From a bacterium (lineage in GTDB: Bacteria > Armatimonadota > Fimbriimonadia > Fimbriimonadales > Fimbriimonadaceae), in contig PNMZ01000006.1 in NCBI GenBank assembly GCA_013823945.1, positions 1 to 64,000 of the forward strand: DNA of 64,000 bases. The letters are read 5' to 3'. Both the position numbers and the translations under genes were made by a program. Under the pieces are notes generated by a model. The model saw nothing but the letters and a program-made list of their open reading frames with translations, was not told where the DNA came from and searched no databases. Shown piece by piece: positions 27,554-36,821 of the stretch (positions are counted from its first letter, which is position 1; each line of letters opens with the position of its first letter).

Positions 27554-30500
27554 ATGAATGAAATTAAGCCGAAGATAGGCAACAGACGAACGAAGAAAGG
27601 TGTAGGGCTTGCTTATATCAATACGCCTGATGTCACTCCGGAACTATTGGATGTGGTCGAGATGCATGCCCCTTACGGGACTAAGGTGGAGGAAAGAGAA
27701 GTGCTCGTGGCTGGTGACCTCGATGGCACGCTCTATCACATTGAAAACGACCACAGGGAAGCACCAGTGCGAGAAGGGAAACTGGGCAAGGTTTTTCCGG
27801 TGGACGAGGTGGCCTTGACGGACGAGTTCCTATCTGACAGGGATGTTTTAGAGAACGCGCTATATCATGTGATGGATCTAAAGTATCACTTCGAGCACAA
27901 GGCTGGGGTACCAGGAGAGGTCGTCCGATACAAAGGGTCAGAAATCAACCTGGTGAAAGAAGACGGCGGACGAGTCGCATTCCCTTACGCAATCTTCGTC
28001 ATGGCTTTAGAAGAGAATCCGAACCTGCACTGGGTGCGCATCTATGCTCAAGAGACAAACGGGACCGAGAAGGTAAAGGTTCGATACAATCATGTTTCGA
28101 CAAAGACACCGACGAACGCACTGCGTCCGGTTTTCAAAGAGATCGAACTATACCAGGGTAAAGAGAACTTGGATATGCTCGAGGGGGCGAAAGAGCGATT
28201 CTTCAACGCGATCAGTGTGTTCAGACGAGCCGAACAGGATCGCTTCAGCGTCTCTGAAAAAGATGACCGTCTCCTCGACGTCTCAGATGTTGAGGGAGGC
28301 TATTCGCTGAAGACAAAGCATAAGAGTGAGTTCGACGTCCGAAGCGGGGCATCGTTTAGTTATAAGCTAGGTTGCTTCTGGATGGAAGAAGGGCAAATGA
28401 AGCGGATCGAAAGCGCATGGTTGTCCGATGAGGTTCACTTGAGACCGTTGCGTCATCAGCTTGTCGATTACATCGGGAACCAAAAAGTCCTTACGGTGCC
28501 GGTGAAGGACGGGATTCAGTCCTATCGGGATATCTTGATGCATCACGTCCCTGAGACGGTTGCGCTTATGCCTGATGATGCGACGTATTATATCGCGGAC
28601 CGAGAGGGATATGTACAGTACTTGAGTCCCATCGCAAGTGAATCTGAGGACGCGGGCACACGGACATCGCTCGACCAGGGTATGGCGCTGGCGGAACGGG
28701 TAGATGCGGAACCGGTATGGGATATGATCGACCGGGCGAATACGCGGATCAAATCACTCGATATCACACATCAGATCAAAGTGGTCGAAGAGCGACAGGT
28801 GACGGAGTTGCCTTTCACATTCTCTCTTGATGGTGTAGGGGAGGTCATCACGACGACGTTCCAACAGTCGCGGTGGCGGGTATTCATCAAAGCGGTCATG
28901 TATCTGCAGGATCTGTCCGACGTCATCAAGATTGGGCAGCGCACGTTGTGGACATCGACCGGACGCGAGCCAGATATTCAGGTATTGAAGACTCGAGGGA
29001 CGAGCCCATGGACTGATACGGCTCTTGCGAGCACGACGACGGGCTTACCAGCGGCCCGGACAGAGGACTCGGATTGGGCGGTCAAAGGAAACGGGTACGC
29101 AAACGTATCGAACAAGACCGACTTCGGGGGCTATTTCCGGAAAGACTATTCAGGTGAGGCCGACTATGAATTCTCGACAATCGTGAAGATGGATGCAGTG
29201 GGCGACGATGACGTGGTCGGAATCTTGTTCAGAGTCCGAGACAAACATAACTTCTATATGTTTGCTTGGGAGGGCGATAACTCGATTCGCCATTTCAATA
29301 CGAAAACAGCCACGAAGACTGGGACCGGATATAATGGCCCGAAAAGCTATCTGTATGCCAACCGGATCATGTTGGATGAATGGGGGATCAGCTTCTACGA
29401 TTACACCCAATTGGCTGCACAAAACTTCGATACGTCGTATTGGTTCAACAAAACCATCCTGCCGGATGACTTTAGAGGGCACTGGGCCACGAACAACAGG
29501 AAGTTCTTTGAGGAGAACGTGGGGTTCGGATTGCCTAGACCTCAGAGCGCTGCGACGAACAGTTACAAGTATCCGATCGGGGAAAAGGTGGGGTTATGGA
29601 ACAAGCGCATCATGAAGGCGACAAAGAACACGAAGTATCGCAACCCAGGGGAACTCTCTGCGAACTCGACAGGCACTCGAGTGCGCCTATCCACACATGA
29701 CATGTCAGGCTGTTCGTTCCAGGACATCTCGGACCGGAAGGATGCAACTTGGAACACGGATATGGCGAAGAAGGGATGGATTCCAGGCGAGACGTACCGT
29801 ATCACCGTGCGTTGTATCGGAGACCGTTTCTATCTTTACATCAAAGAGCGTCCTGATGATAATCCGAAAAACATCGGGGACTTATGCATGGTTGGGCATG
29901 ACCCGGCGAACACGCATCCGAAAGGGAGCTTTGGTTTCTTCACGGTTTCCTATCAGGCGACATTCAAAGACCCGGTCTTCACGAAGGTGATCGAGGCACA
30001 GGTTCAGACGCCATGGAGCGACATCGTGTTCAAAGACAATGAGCCGGTGCGGGTGACCGAAAAGAACGTGGGTGAGGAGTACGAGGGTCAGCTCCGAGAC
30101 ATCATGAAGACGAAGCCCGATTACGACCCGAAAAAGGAAATCTATTTCGAGAATGTCGTCGTGCAAGTCCAAGACTCAGATATTGAGAGCTGGGTGGACG
30201 AGCAAGGGAAGGGAAATGTATGGCTTAAATCAAATTCGACGCTTGCAGGAGGGACGATAAGGGAGTCCTTCAGCACGAAGACAGAGGGGTTGACCATACA
30301 AGGGAGCGGAATGATCGAGTTCGGAGATGATGGTTCCAAATGGATACAGTGCGAACCGAAGGCGATTCCCCAGGATCTGATCCCGGACAACGTGTCGAAC
30401 TTCGCCTGGTCCGCGCCGGTGGTAAATTCGAGCAAAGGCCCTGTGCAGGTGACGCTGGATGGGCTGAAGATTCAAGCGGACGCCGCTTTGCCCCCGATCA

Positions 30501-33421
30501 CACAGACCGGAAGAAGTGTCATACTCGACCCGCAGCAAATCATGAAACGGGACGGGGTACAGGAAGTCATTAAAGGGTTCGATGCAGGTGGGCTAATCGA
30601 GAGATTAAAGCCTATCGCTCCAAATGACGAGCAGCTGCTTCGAATCGAACGGGTTCAAGGGGATGAAGTAAACCATCGGTTCGAGCTCGACAAGACGAGT
30701 CTACGCTATCCTGTGGACCAGATGATGGGGCAACAGGGCGTCAACCGTTTCAGGATGAAATGGATTTACGATCAATTCAGCGAGGTCTCGTTTGACCTTG
30801 CTTACAAGGCAATCATCGAAGAAAAGTTGTCCACGAACATGGTCGAGTATTTCGGAGAGGGCGCTATCGGGAGGAAGCACTTATTCGATCCGTCTACAGG
30901 ACCATCGACATGGGAGATCGTGAATGGGGAGCTCACAGAGACAACGAACCGCTCGAATCTCACCGCTGTCTATAACAGCACCTTGCCGACGGATGACATG
31001 ATGATCGACCTGTCCTTTACCGCGACAGGGAACGATGACGATGCAGTGGCCTTCCTCTTCCGAGTGAAGGATGAGAACAACTTCTACCTGTGGGTCATGG
31101 AGGCTGAGCATCGGCGGACGGCATTGAGTAATGGGCGTTCGACAGATGAGACCCAATCTTCCAAGTATGTGTTCGATCATGTCTCTCGCGCAGATAGCCC
31201 GTCACAGGCGCATTTCGAGACACAGGCCGGATGGAAGAAGTACCACAGCCGCGTATTCCAAGTGAAATCAGGAGTGAAGCGCCTTGTGATGAAAGACTCA
31301 CGAAGCTATCCGAAGGGCTGGTTGAACGATCGGAAGCATGTCGCTAGATTGGATTGCGTCGGGAAAAAGGTTTCGTTGCTCTTCAGGGAGAACGAGGGCG
31401 CGGACCAGTTCGCGAAGGTGTTCGACCTTGTGACAGAATGGGGTTCAGGCACGTTCGGGGTCGGGACCATCTCTCAGACCGTCACTTTCCATGAGTTGAA
31501 ATATACGAAGCTCCACTCAGTCTCGGGAGAACTAGGCCGATTTACCTCAGGAGGGAAGCGTCTCTCTATCTATGCAGATGACGCAAGAACATTGATCGAT
31601 CCTCAGGTGACCGCAGAGATTGCACGTGTAGGATTAGAAATGAATGCGTCAAGTGACTATCGACTAGAGTTGAGCTCGACCAATGTGAGCGGATATGGCC
31701 ATGTAACCGTGCCTGCGACAGGGCGAGGACCGATTGCCGTCCACGCCGAACGTGACCTCGACACCCGCACCGGGGATATGAGAATCGTGGCTTGGACGAA
31801 CATCGAGAAGTTGCTCGCGATACCGGTATTCGGGTTAAAATTCCTGAAGAGTGGGAGATATGAAGTCGAGGCGCCACGGGTCGGATTCGGTGTAGAGAAG
31901 AAGGCTGGATGGGCAGTGAGGGTCAATGGTGGCAGATGGCAGAAGCGGGTCCGTCTCCCTTACTATGAAGTAGGAGAAACGATACCGCTCGTCTATCAGT
32001 TAACCCCAGGATTAGTCCCGTATCGTCCATCGACACCGGACAAAGAGGTCTTCATAACGGTCGATTATGAAATGCCGGAAATGAAGAAAGAGAAGACCGT
32101 CTGGAAGAAAGAACAGGCGGCGAGAGTAGGCCTGCAAGCATTCAAGCTCGCCCATCCTATCCTGCCGCTGACGGACGAGGGCAATCCGACGGTGGCCGCA
32201 TATGTGACCTCGACGCAGGGGACAAGACGCATGAGCGTGTCTGATGTCGACGCGGCGAACGGCGTCGTGATGACCAATGAGATAGTCAGAGAGGACGAAC
32301 GTGTGTATGTGGATTATGCAACGCGTGAGCGATTCCATGACTATCGGGGATATGCATCTGCAGCAGGTCAGGTGGAGGCAGATTTGAACCCAAGCGCCGG
32401 ACATAGAAGAAGTGTATGGATGGACGGGCTGAAACCGGTGGTGACCATCGACGGGAACGGGCAACTGGTCGAAAGAGAATCCATTGAGTGGATTGCACAA
32501 GACATGTATCTGTTTGTTCGTCCAAATCGAATATCAATGAATGGAGTCGTCATCGAAGAGAATCAGGTAACGGTGTTACACACAACCGAGAAAGAGCTAT
32601 TCGACCCGAACAGCCATCGGTACCACCCACTCATGATCCCACTAGCCCGAGTATCCGTGAACCCTCCGAGTAAAGAGGACGTGCAAATCATAGACGGCAG
32701 ACGCCGAGGCGGTGGGCTCGACGAGTCGATCACAGACGACCAGATCGCCGCGAGGGATGCAGACGCACTCGGTTGGTGGGATATCGGAAAACCGATGCTT
32801 CATGACAACTCTGGCGCGTTCGTGGTTGAAATCGACGAGGGAGTCCTTGACCGGTTCACAGAAAAAGAAATCGAGGAGGCGGTCCACAGGCGTTCGGCAT
32901 TCGGTGTCTTGCCGATTATCCGATATGTGAAGCGTGAAGTGGTCGACGTTTCTGTAGGAGAGCTAGGAAACCCCGAATTCTTGAACGGCCTTCACATCGA
33001 TCACTATGATGCACTGCGTTCAAGCGGCGTACGAACGATCGAGTACGCTCCTGAGGGGACCGGTGACGACTGGGTGCTTCGTCTAGAGTCGAACGCCCAA
33101 TATGTTGTCTCGATACCGAGACCGGCATTGAAGGCGTCAAGATATGAGATTCAAGTCAAGGTGAGGCTCGAAGGAGACAAGGCGAGACGGTGCTTCAAGG
33201 TCGAGAGCCTACTAGGTTCAGGCGGAGTCGTGACGAAGATGTCTGCTCAAGAGCTCTACAAGGACTGGACGATCTTCAGTCAGACAATCGATTTCGCGCC
33301 GACGGACAAGACCCTGCGTATCACGTTAAACCCTGACTCTCATACAGAGCCAACTAGCATGGTCATCGACTATGTTCGTGTAATCCCGAAGATTGAATAT
33401 GATCAAGTCGAGACGGTCTGA
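27554..33421 (+). CDS. Second giant lectin-domain tail protein
   Basis: The 1955-residue product uses ATG 27554, nine bases after GAGGTGG; the earlier in-frame ATG at 27500 has no ribosome site. Two thrombospondin-C-like domains start near residue 550 (GDDDVVGILFRVRDKHNFYMFAWEGDN) and near residue 1160 (NDDDAVAFLFRVKDENNFYLWVMEAEH). The last 130 residues look like a carbohydrate-binding jelly roll (CBM_4_9 type), with VLRLESNAQYVVSI, a W-T-I-F-S strand and VIDYVRV. It is a paralogue in architecture of the gene before it. Sugar- or surface-binding on a long fibre is inferred. Confidence 0.65.
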   Translation: MNEIKPKIGNRRTKKGVGLAYINTPDVTPELLDVVEMHAPYGTKVEEREVLVAGDLDGTLYHIENDHREAPVREGKLGKVFPVDEVALTDEFLSDRDVLENALYHVMDLKYHFEHKAGVPGEVVRYKGSEINLVKEDGGRVAFPYAIFVMALEENPNLHWVRIYAQETNGTEKVKVRYNHVSTKTPTNALRPVFKEIELYQGKENLDMLEGAKERFFNAISVFRRAEQDRFSVSEKDDRLLDVSDVEGGYSLKTKHKSEFDVRSGASFSYKLGCFWMEEGQMKRIESAWLSDEVHLRPLRHQLVDYIGNQKVLTVPVKDGIQSYRDILMHHVPETVALMPDDATYYIADREGYVQYLSPIASESEDAGTRTSLDQGMALAERVDAEPVWDMIDRANTRIKSLDITHQIKVVEERQVTELPFTFSLDGVGEVITTTFQQSRWRVFIKAVMYLQDLSDVIKIGQRTLWTSTGREPDIQVLKTRGTSPWTDTALASTTTGLPAARTEDSDWAVKGNGYANVSNKTDFGGYFRKDYSGEADYEFSTIVKMDAVGDDDVVGILFRVRDKHNFYMFAWEGDNSIRHFNTKTATKTGTGYNGPKSYLYANRIMLDEWGISFYDYTQLAAQNFDTSYWFNKTILPDDFRGHWATNNRKFFEENVGFGLPRPQSAATNSYKYPIGEKVGLWNKRIMKATKNTKYRNPGELSANSTGTRVRLSTHDMSGCSFQDISDRKDATWNTDMAKKGWIPGETYRITVRCIGDRFYLYIKERPDDNPKNIGDLCMVGHDPANTHPKGSFGFFTVSYQATFKDPVFTKVIEAQVQTPWSDIVFKDNEPVRVTEKNVGEEYEGQLRDIMKTKPDYDPKKEIYFENVVVQVQDSDIESWVDEQGKGNVWLKSNSTLAGGTIRESFSTKTEGLTIQGSGMIEFGDDGSKWIQCEPKAIPQDLIPDNVSNFAWSAPVVNSSKGPVQVTLDGLKIQADAALPPITQTGRSVILDPQQIMKRDGVQEVIKGFDAGGLIERLKPIAPNDEQLLRIERVQGDEVNHRFELDKTSLRYPVDQMMGQQGVNRFRMKWIYDQFSEVSFDLAYKAIIEEKLSTNMVEYFGEGAIGRKHLFDPSTGPSTWEIVNGELTETTNRSNLTAVYNSTLPTDDMMIDLSFTATGNDDDAVAFLFRVKDENNFYLWVMEAEHRRTALSNGRSTDETQSSKYVFDHVSRADSPSQAHFETQAGWKKYHSRVFQVKSGVKRLVMKDSRSYPKGWLNDRKHVARLDCVGKKVSLLFRENEGADQFAKVFDLVTEWGSGTFGVGTISQTVTFHELKYTKLHSVSGELGRFTSGGKRLSIYADDARTLIDPQVTAEIARVGLEMNASSDYRLELSSTNVSGYGHVTVPATGRGPIAVHAERDLDTRTGDMRIVAWTNIEKLLAIPVFGLKFLKSGRYEVEAPRVGFGVEKKAGWAVRVNGGRWQKRVRLPYYEVGETIPLVYQLTPGLVPYRPSTPDKEVFITVDYEMPEMKKEKTVWKKEQAARVGLQAFKLAHPILPLTDEGNPTVAAYVTSTQGTRRMSVSDVDAANGVVMTNEIVREDERVYVDYATRERFHDYRGYASAAGQVEADLNPSAGHRRSVWMDGLKPVVTIDGNGQLVERESIEWIAQDMYLFVRPNRISMNGVVIEENQVTVLHTTEKELFDPNSHRYHPLMIPLARVSVNPPSKEDVQIIDGRRRGGGLDESITDDQIAARDADALGWWDIGKPMLHDNSGAFVVEIDEGVLDRFTEKEIEEAVHRRSAFGVLPIIRYVKREVVDVSVGELGNPEFLNGLHIDHYDALRSSGVRTIEYAPEGTGDDWVLRLESNAQYVVSIPRPALKASRYEIQVKVRLEGDKARRCFKVESLLGSGGVVTKMSAQELYKDWTIFSQTIDFAPTDKTLRITLNPDSHTEPTSMVIDYVRVIPKIEYDQVETV

Positions 33422-33424
33422 CCT

Positions 33425-33448
33425 GCCAAGCGGGGCAGACCGCTTGGC
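33425..33448 (+). promoter_or_regulatory. Perfect 9-bp hairpin after the giant gene
   Basis: GCCAAGCGG pairs perfectly with CCGCTTGGC around GGCAGA. No T run follows; instead a TGTATACTG promoter-like motif begins at its end. It may block upstream readthrough or mark the 3' end of the previous transcript. Unlike other elements, the hairpin precedes rather than follows the -10 motif. Confidence 0.55.
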
Positions 33449-33456
33449 TGTATACT
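33449..33456 (+). promoter_or_regulatory. TG-TATACT promoter-like element
   Basis: TATACT with TG immediately upstream (no intervening base), and no clear -35. About 14 bases downstream the sequence AAGACCAATGACG resembles the AAGACAACTGA box of the other leaders, without a hairpin. It would drive the gene at 33499. Confidence 0.4.
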
Positions 33457-33498
33457 GTAGGCAAGAAGACCAATGACGAAAAGAAGGTGGAATGAGAG

Positions 33499-34584
33499 AT
33501 GCCAGTATCGAACACGCGGGAACTTGTCCCGTTTGTGAACCTCCTAGAAGAAAAGATGGAGAAGTTGACCGAGGATATCGGCACGTGGATCGTAGAGAGG
33601 CAAAAGATCGCCGCATATGGAAATGAAATCGCCGATGTCCGTTTCCGCTCTACGGGCGCGTTCACCCGAGCAGAGGAAGCGTTGACCGAAATCGGGAACG
33701 CTACGAGCGGAGCCATCGCGTTGAGGGGCCAACGTCTAAAGAAGACGATTGAAGATTTGAAAAGAGAGGTCCGTAATATCGCAGAGGAGGCCGTATCCAA
33801 TGGAGGGGGCGGAGGCGGCGCGTTCTTTGATGAACGTATCACCAAAGAGATCAATAACGCGATTGCTGGCGTTTCTGCACTAGTACCTGAGGGATTGAAA
33901 CTCGATGCGCGCCTACAGGAGTTGGCTGACCTTGCGACGAACGGAGGAGACCTGGGGAACAAAGAGATGGTCATCCCAATCACGAGAACGCTCACGTATC
34001 TAGGCGGTGACGTGATCATTCTGAACGAGGAACCGGATACCCGATTCATTCAAGGGGAAGTGGGATTCGCCACAGAGACAGGCGGGGTCGTGCTCACGCG
34101 TGACGGCAAGGCGGCTGTCGGGAAAGTGCAGAGTAGAGATGGCGGACGAACAGGCGAGGTGACCATGCCTGACATCGACCTAGGTGTGTATCAATTGTTC
34201 ATCCCGGCGGAAGTGGCCATGCAAGCCTGGCCGCGGGAGGCACTGGAGGCAGTGATGGGTGCCACGATCAGCCGTACATCGGACACGTTCAAGCAAATCG
34301 CTGCATTCGATGCTCAGTTGACCTCCCTCATCGATACGGTGAAACAGATGCAAGGTGAGCGTTGGACGGCCGATGTGACCCTTATGAAGAACAAGGAGGA
34401 TATCATTCGGGAGTCGATCACACCTAAAGGATTGCAGATCGATATGCGTGATGACGGAAAGGTGAACGTGGCCTTCAGCTATAGCGATCACCCTAACCTC
34501 TCACACTTTGTGTTGGAACGAATGGACGAGAATCAGAATTGGGTTCCATACGATGGTGATCAAGGTATCGTTCCCGCCGAATAA
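33499..34584 (+). CDS. Fibre protein with coiled-coil and Gly hinge
   Basis: The 361-residue protein starts behind AAGGTGG AATGAGAG. The N-terminal half has long helices with heptad-like spacing (NLLEEKMEKLTEDIGTWI; GQRLKKTIEDLKREV), then a Gly-rich hinge (residues 100-106) before another helix. The middle contains strands (GEVGFATETGGVVLT) and a further helical segment, and the end has NVAFSYSDHPNLSHFVLER, resembling a fibronectin-like strand pair. A trimeric shaft with a small tip is inferred. No family recognised. Confidence 0.45.
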   Translation: MPVSNTRELVPFVNLLEEKMEKLTEDIGTWIVERQKIAAYGNEIADVRFRSTGAFTRAEEALTEIGNATSGAIALRGQRLKKTIEDLKREVRNIAEEAVSNGGGGGGAFFDERITKEINNAIAGVSALVPEGLKLDARLQELADLATNGGDLGNKEMVIPITRTLTYLGGDVIILNEEPDTRFIQGEVGFATETGGVVLTRDGKAAVGKVQSRDGGRTGEVTMPDIDLGVYQLFIPAEVAMQAWPREALEAVMGATISRTSDTFKQIAAFDAQLTSLIDTVKQMQGERWTADVTLMKNKEDIIRESITPKGLQIDMRDDGKVNVAFSYSDHPNLSHFVLERMDENQNWVPYDGDQGIVPAE

Positions 34585-34593
34585 TGATATACT
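34585..34593 (+). promoter_or_regulatory. Extended -10 promoter element (TGaTATACT)
   Basis: TGATATACT fits TG-n-TATACT; the -35 region is poor. Ten bases after it begins AACTGA (34604-34609), with the preceding bases AAGACAACTGA identical to the element at 59984 except for the last base. Hairpin, T run and ribosome site of the gene at 34656 follow. It lies in the 71-base gap after the previous gene. Confidence 0.55.
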
Positions 34594-34609
34594 GGAGGAA
34601 GACAACTGA

Positions 34610-34636
34610 CCGGACGGGGAACCCTCGTCCGGTTTT
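34610..34636 (+). terminator. Leader hairpin with T run before the 34656 gene
   Basis: CCGGACG and GGG pair with CCC and CGTCCGG around AA, with one bulged T, followed by TTTT and then CATATGAGGAGG. Because it lies between a promoter-like element and the ribosome site, it is probably a leader attenuator or transcript-protecting structure rather than a gene-end terminator. TTTTCATATG is shared with the element at 60022. Confidence 0.6.
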
Positions 34637-34655
34637 CATATGAGGAGGCTAGATC

Positions 34656-36821
34656 ATGGAGCAGTCTTGGAAAGACTATGAGAAAGAACGATACGAGGCC
34701 ATGCTCTCCGGACTTGAATATAAACAGGAAGTCGGCGAATTTACGGAGGCAGGCATCATCGAAGAAGTCAACCTAGGGGACATCATCGAGTCAGACCAGG
34801 TCAGAAATGACACTGGAACGGTAGAGCAAGGCATGATAAGCCTATTGCGCAACCTCGAACGGATATTGACACCCCGAATCGAGAACGTGGGTAACGGAGC
34901 GCTCTCTGAGATTCTAGAGCAGTCGAGGATTCTCGACGAGATCGAGAAAGAAGCGGATCGCATGTTGCTGACGAACGGCAAGGCGAGAAAAGCAATCGCT
35001 CAAGACCATGCTCCGACATGGGCGAACCTGGAGCGAGGAGAGACCCTGTTGGAGAAAGAGAGGGAGACCGGCCGTGCATTATCGCCTGTAGAGATTCAGG
35101 ATGGGCTAGTGATTCCGGCCTTCTCTTCCCCGAACATAGCGGATGCGCGCAACGGGGCAAAGATCAAGGTGACGAGGAGAGTGGGATTATCAAGCCAAGC
35201 ACAGCGGCTCCCGCTTGAGAATGTGATTGACGGATCGAATCAAACGTACTGGGAGGAGACCATCCTCGCTGATGATTCAATATCGAGGCAGGGCATGTCC
35301 GAGTGGGATGACATTTATCCAGGGCTGCCGAAGGAAGGTGCATTCATCGAGATGGAGATTTCCTTCAGAACGGGCACACTCGTATCAGAGGTCGACATCA
35401 CACCATTCTGTAGATTCCCTATTGAGGTCGTGAGCATCGTCGGTATGAGCGACAAGGAGGAACATGTCCTAGTCAAACCGTCCGAGGCGCGTTCTTCGTC
35501 GGAACGGATGACGTTCCGTTTTCCTGGTAGGGATCTGACTGGTATCCGGATATTGTGCAGACAGCGGAACGCAGAAGAGCGGCATTATTGGGTGTCGACG
35601 AAAGATAATAAAGAGCAGGCCATCTGGGACCATCAAGCCTCACTCGTCTTGCCGACATCAGAGAGCCTGACGATTGGTCAGGACGGCGGGAACGGGGACG
35701 CATTGAGCAAGTGGTACGGTTATTTGAGAAAGCTAAAAGCGTTGGGTGAGATGAACCGCGACATGCATCTTCTAGAAGAAGCGAAGATTGCGTTGGAACT
35801 CGCGAGTATCGGAGACTATGACAAATCAAAAGAGCTGTACGCCAGATACCTTGAGGGTGACCGAGAGCTCGCCGAAGAAAGATTAGGAGATGTCTATACG
35901 GCGAAGACTAAACTCGCGTATCGATATGGGTTCTCGTCAATAGAAGTTCGAGGGGTGCGCCGGGCGAAAGCAGGGGTCGCCGTCTCGAAGCGGATGTCTC
36001 TACCGGCGACCACACGAGATATCGTGCTCGTGACGGAAGAGACGCATATGAGTCGAGCGCGGAGTGCATTGCGAGGAACTTCTGTTGAATGGTCCATCTC
36101 GAGCACACCGTCGCCAGAAGAGAAGGACTGGAGAGCAATACTGCCTCAAGGGGACAGTCACGTCATCCAGGAACAATTGGTCGGTGGTCAGCTTGCACCG
36201 GTGCCTCCATTCGGGGCCGACATGCTGTTCTTCCGGTTGCGGTTCAATGTACAGGATGGACTGATGCTCTACAAGGATGGGATTCGGGTTGAACAAAGTT
36301 GGTATGGAATCGCAGACGATAAGAGAACCCTCGCAATGAAGAGGGGGCTATACTCTCCGACGTCGGTCTATACGGTCGATTATCGCCCATCACCTGACTC
36401 GTCGATCGTACGACTGTCAGAGGTTGGGGAGGAAATCCCCCATGTGGACAAGGACGGTTCTGCAGGGGAGCGCTACGAAAAGGTCCCCGAACGTAAGACG
36501 ATCGAGCTTGTGGCCGCCCCGATAGCAGAGAGTGTGAGAGTGCATGTGGGTGGGGAGCAGTGGAGCAAAGTCGACGAGAAACCAGGAGATAAGGAATTCA
36601 GGCTCAACGGACAGGTCATCGAGTTCGGAGATGGCGACGGAGAAGTGAAGATTGATTATGATCGTTTCGCAACAAGCATACGAGTAAAAGCGGTGCTCAG
36701 ACAGCATCAAGGTGGCGTGTCGACTGAGACCCCGAGTGTTCTAGGGTACACGTTGTATACAGCAGACGAGAAGGAGACAGAGCATGGACAAATTCAAGGT
36801 ACCTTCAACGCTCCATATTGA
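34656..36821 (+). CDS. Discoidin-like fibre protein (array member 1)
   Basis: The 721-residue protein starts behind ATGAGGAGGCTAGATC. N-terminal residues 1-130 are charged and helical. Near residue 190, NVIDGSNQTYWEE gives the discoidin/F5-8 type C signature L-D-G-x-x-x-T-x-W, and the following strands (EMEISFRTGTLVSEVDITP) fit a galactose-binding-like fold. A long helical region (about residues 350-420) and beta C-terminus follow. Overlapping the next gene by 38 bases. Carbohydrate or surface binding is inferred; neither receptor nor exact fold is established. Confidence 0.5.
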   Translation: MEQSWKDYEKERYEAMLSGLEYKQEVGEFTEAGIIEEVNLGDIIESDQVRNDTGTVEQGMISLLRNLERILTPRIENVGNGALSEILEQSRILDEIEKEADRMLLTNGKARKAIAQDHAPTWANLERGETLLEKERETGRALSPVEIQDGLVIPAFSSPNIADARNGAKIKVTRRVGLSSQAQRLPLENVIDGSNQTYWEETILADDSISRQGMSEWDDIYPGLPKEGAFIEMEISFRTGTLVSEVDITPFCRFPIEVVSIVGMSDKEEHVLVKPSEARSSSERMTFRFPGRDLTGIRILCRQRNAEERHYWVSTKDNKEQAIWDHQASLVLPTSESLTIGQDGGNGDALSKWYGYLRKLKALGEMNRDMHLLEEAKIALELASIGDYDKSKELYARYLEGDRELAEERLGDVYTAKTKLAYRYGFSSIEVRGVRRAKAGVAVSKRMSLPATTRDIVLVTEETHMSRARSALRGTSVEWSISSTPSPEEKDWRAILPQGDSHVIQEQLVGGQLAPVPPFGADMLFFRLRFNVQDGLMLYKDGIRVEQSWYGIADDKRTLAMKRGLYSPTSVYTVDYRPSPDSSIVRLSEVGEEIPHVDKDGSAGERYEKVPERKTIELVAAPIAESVRVHVGGEQWSKVDEKPGDKEFRLNGQVIEFGDGDGEVKIDYDRFATSIRVKAVLRQHQGGVSTETPSVLGYTLYTADEKETEHGQIQGTFNAPY

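Noticed and set aside
33363-34049. Long reading frames on the - strand (for example 228 codons here and 244 codons at 47361-48095)
   Set aside because: They lie wholly opposite well-supported + strand genes, lack ribosome sites and have composition of antisense frames; no - strand gene is supported anywhere.
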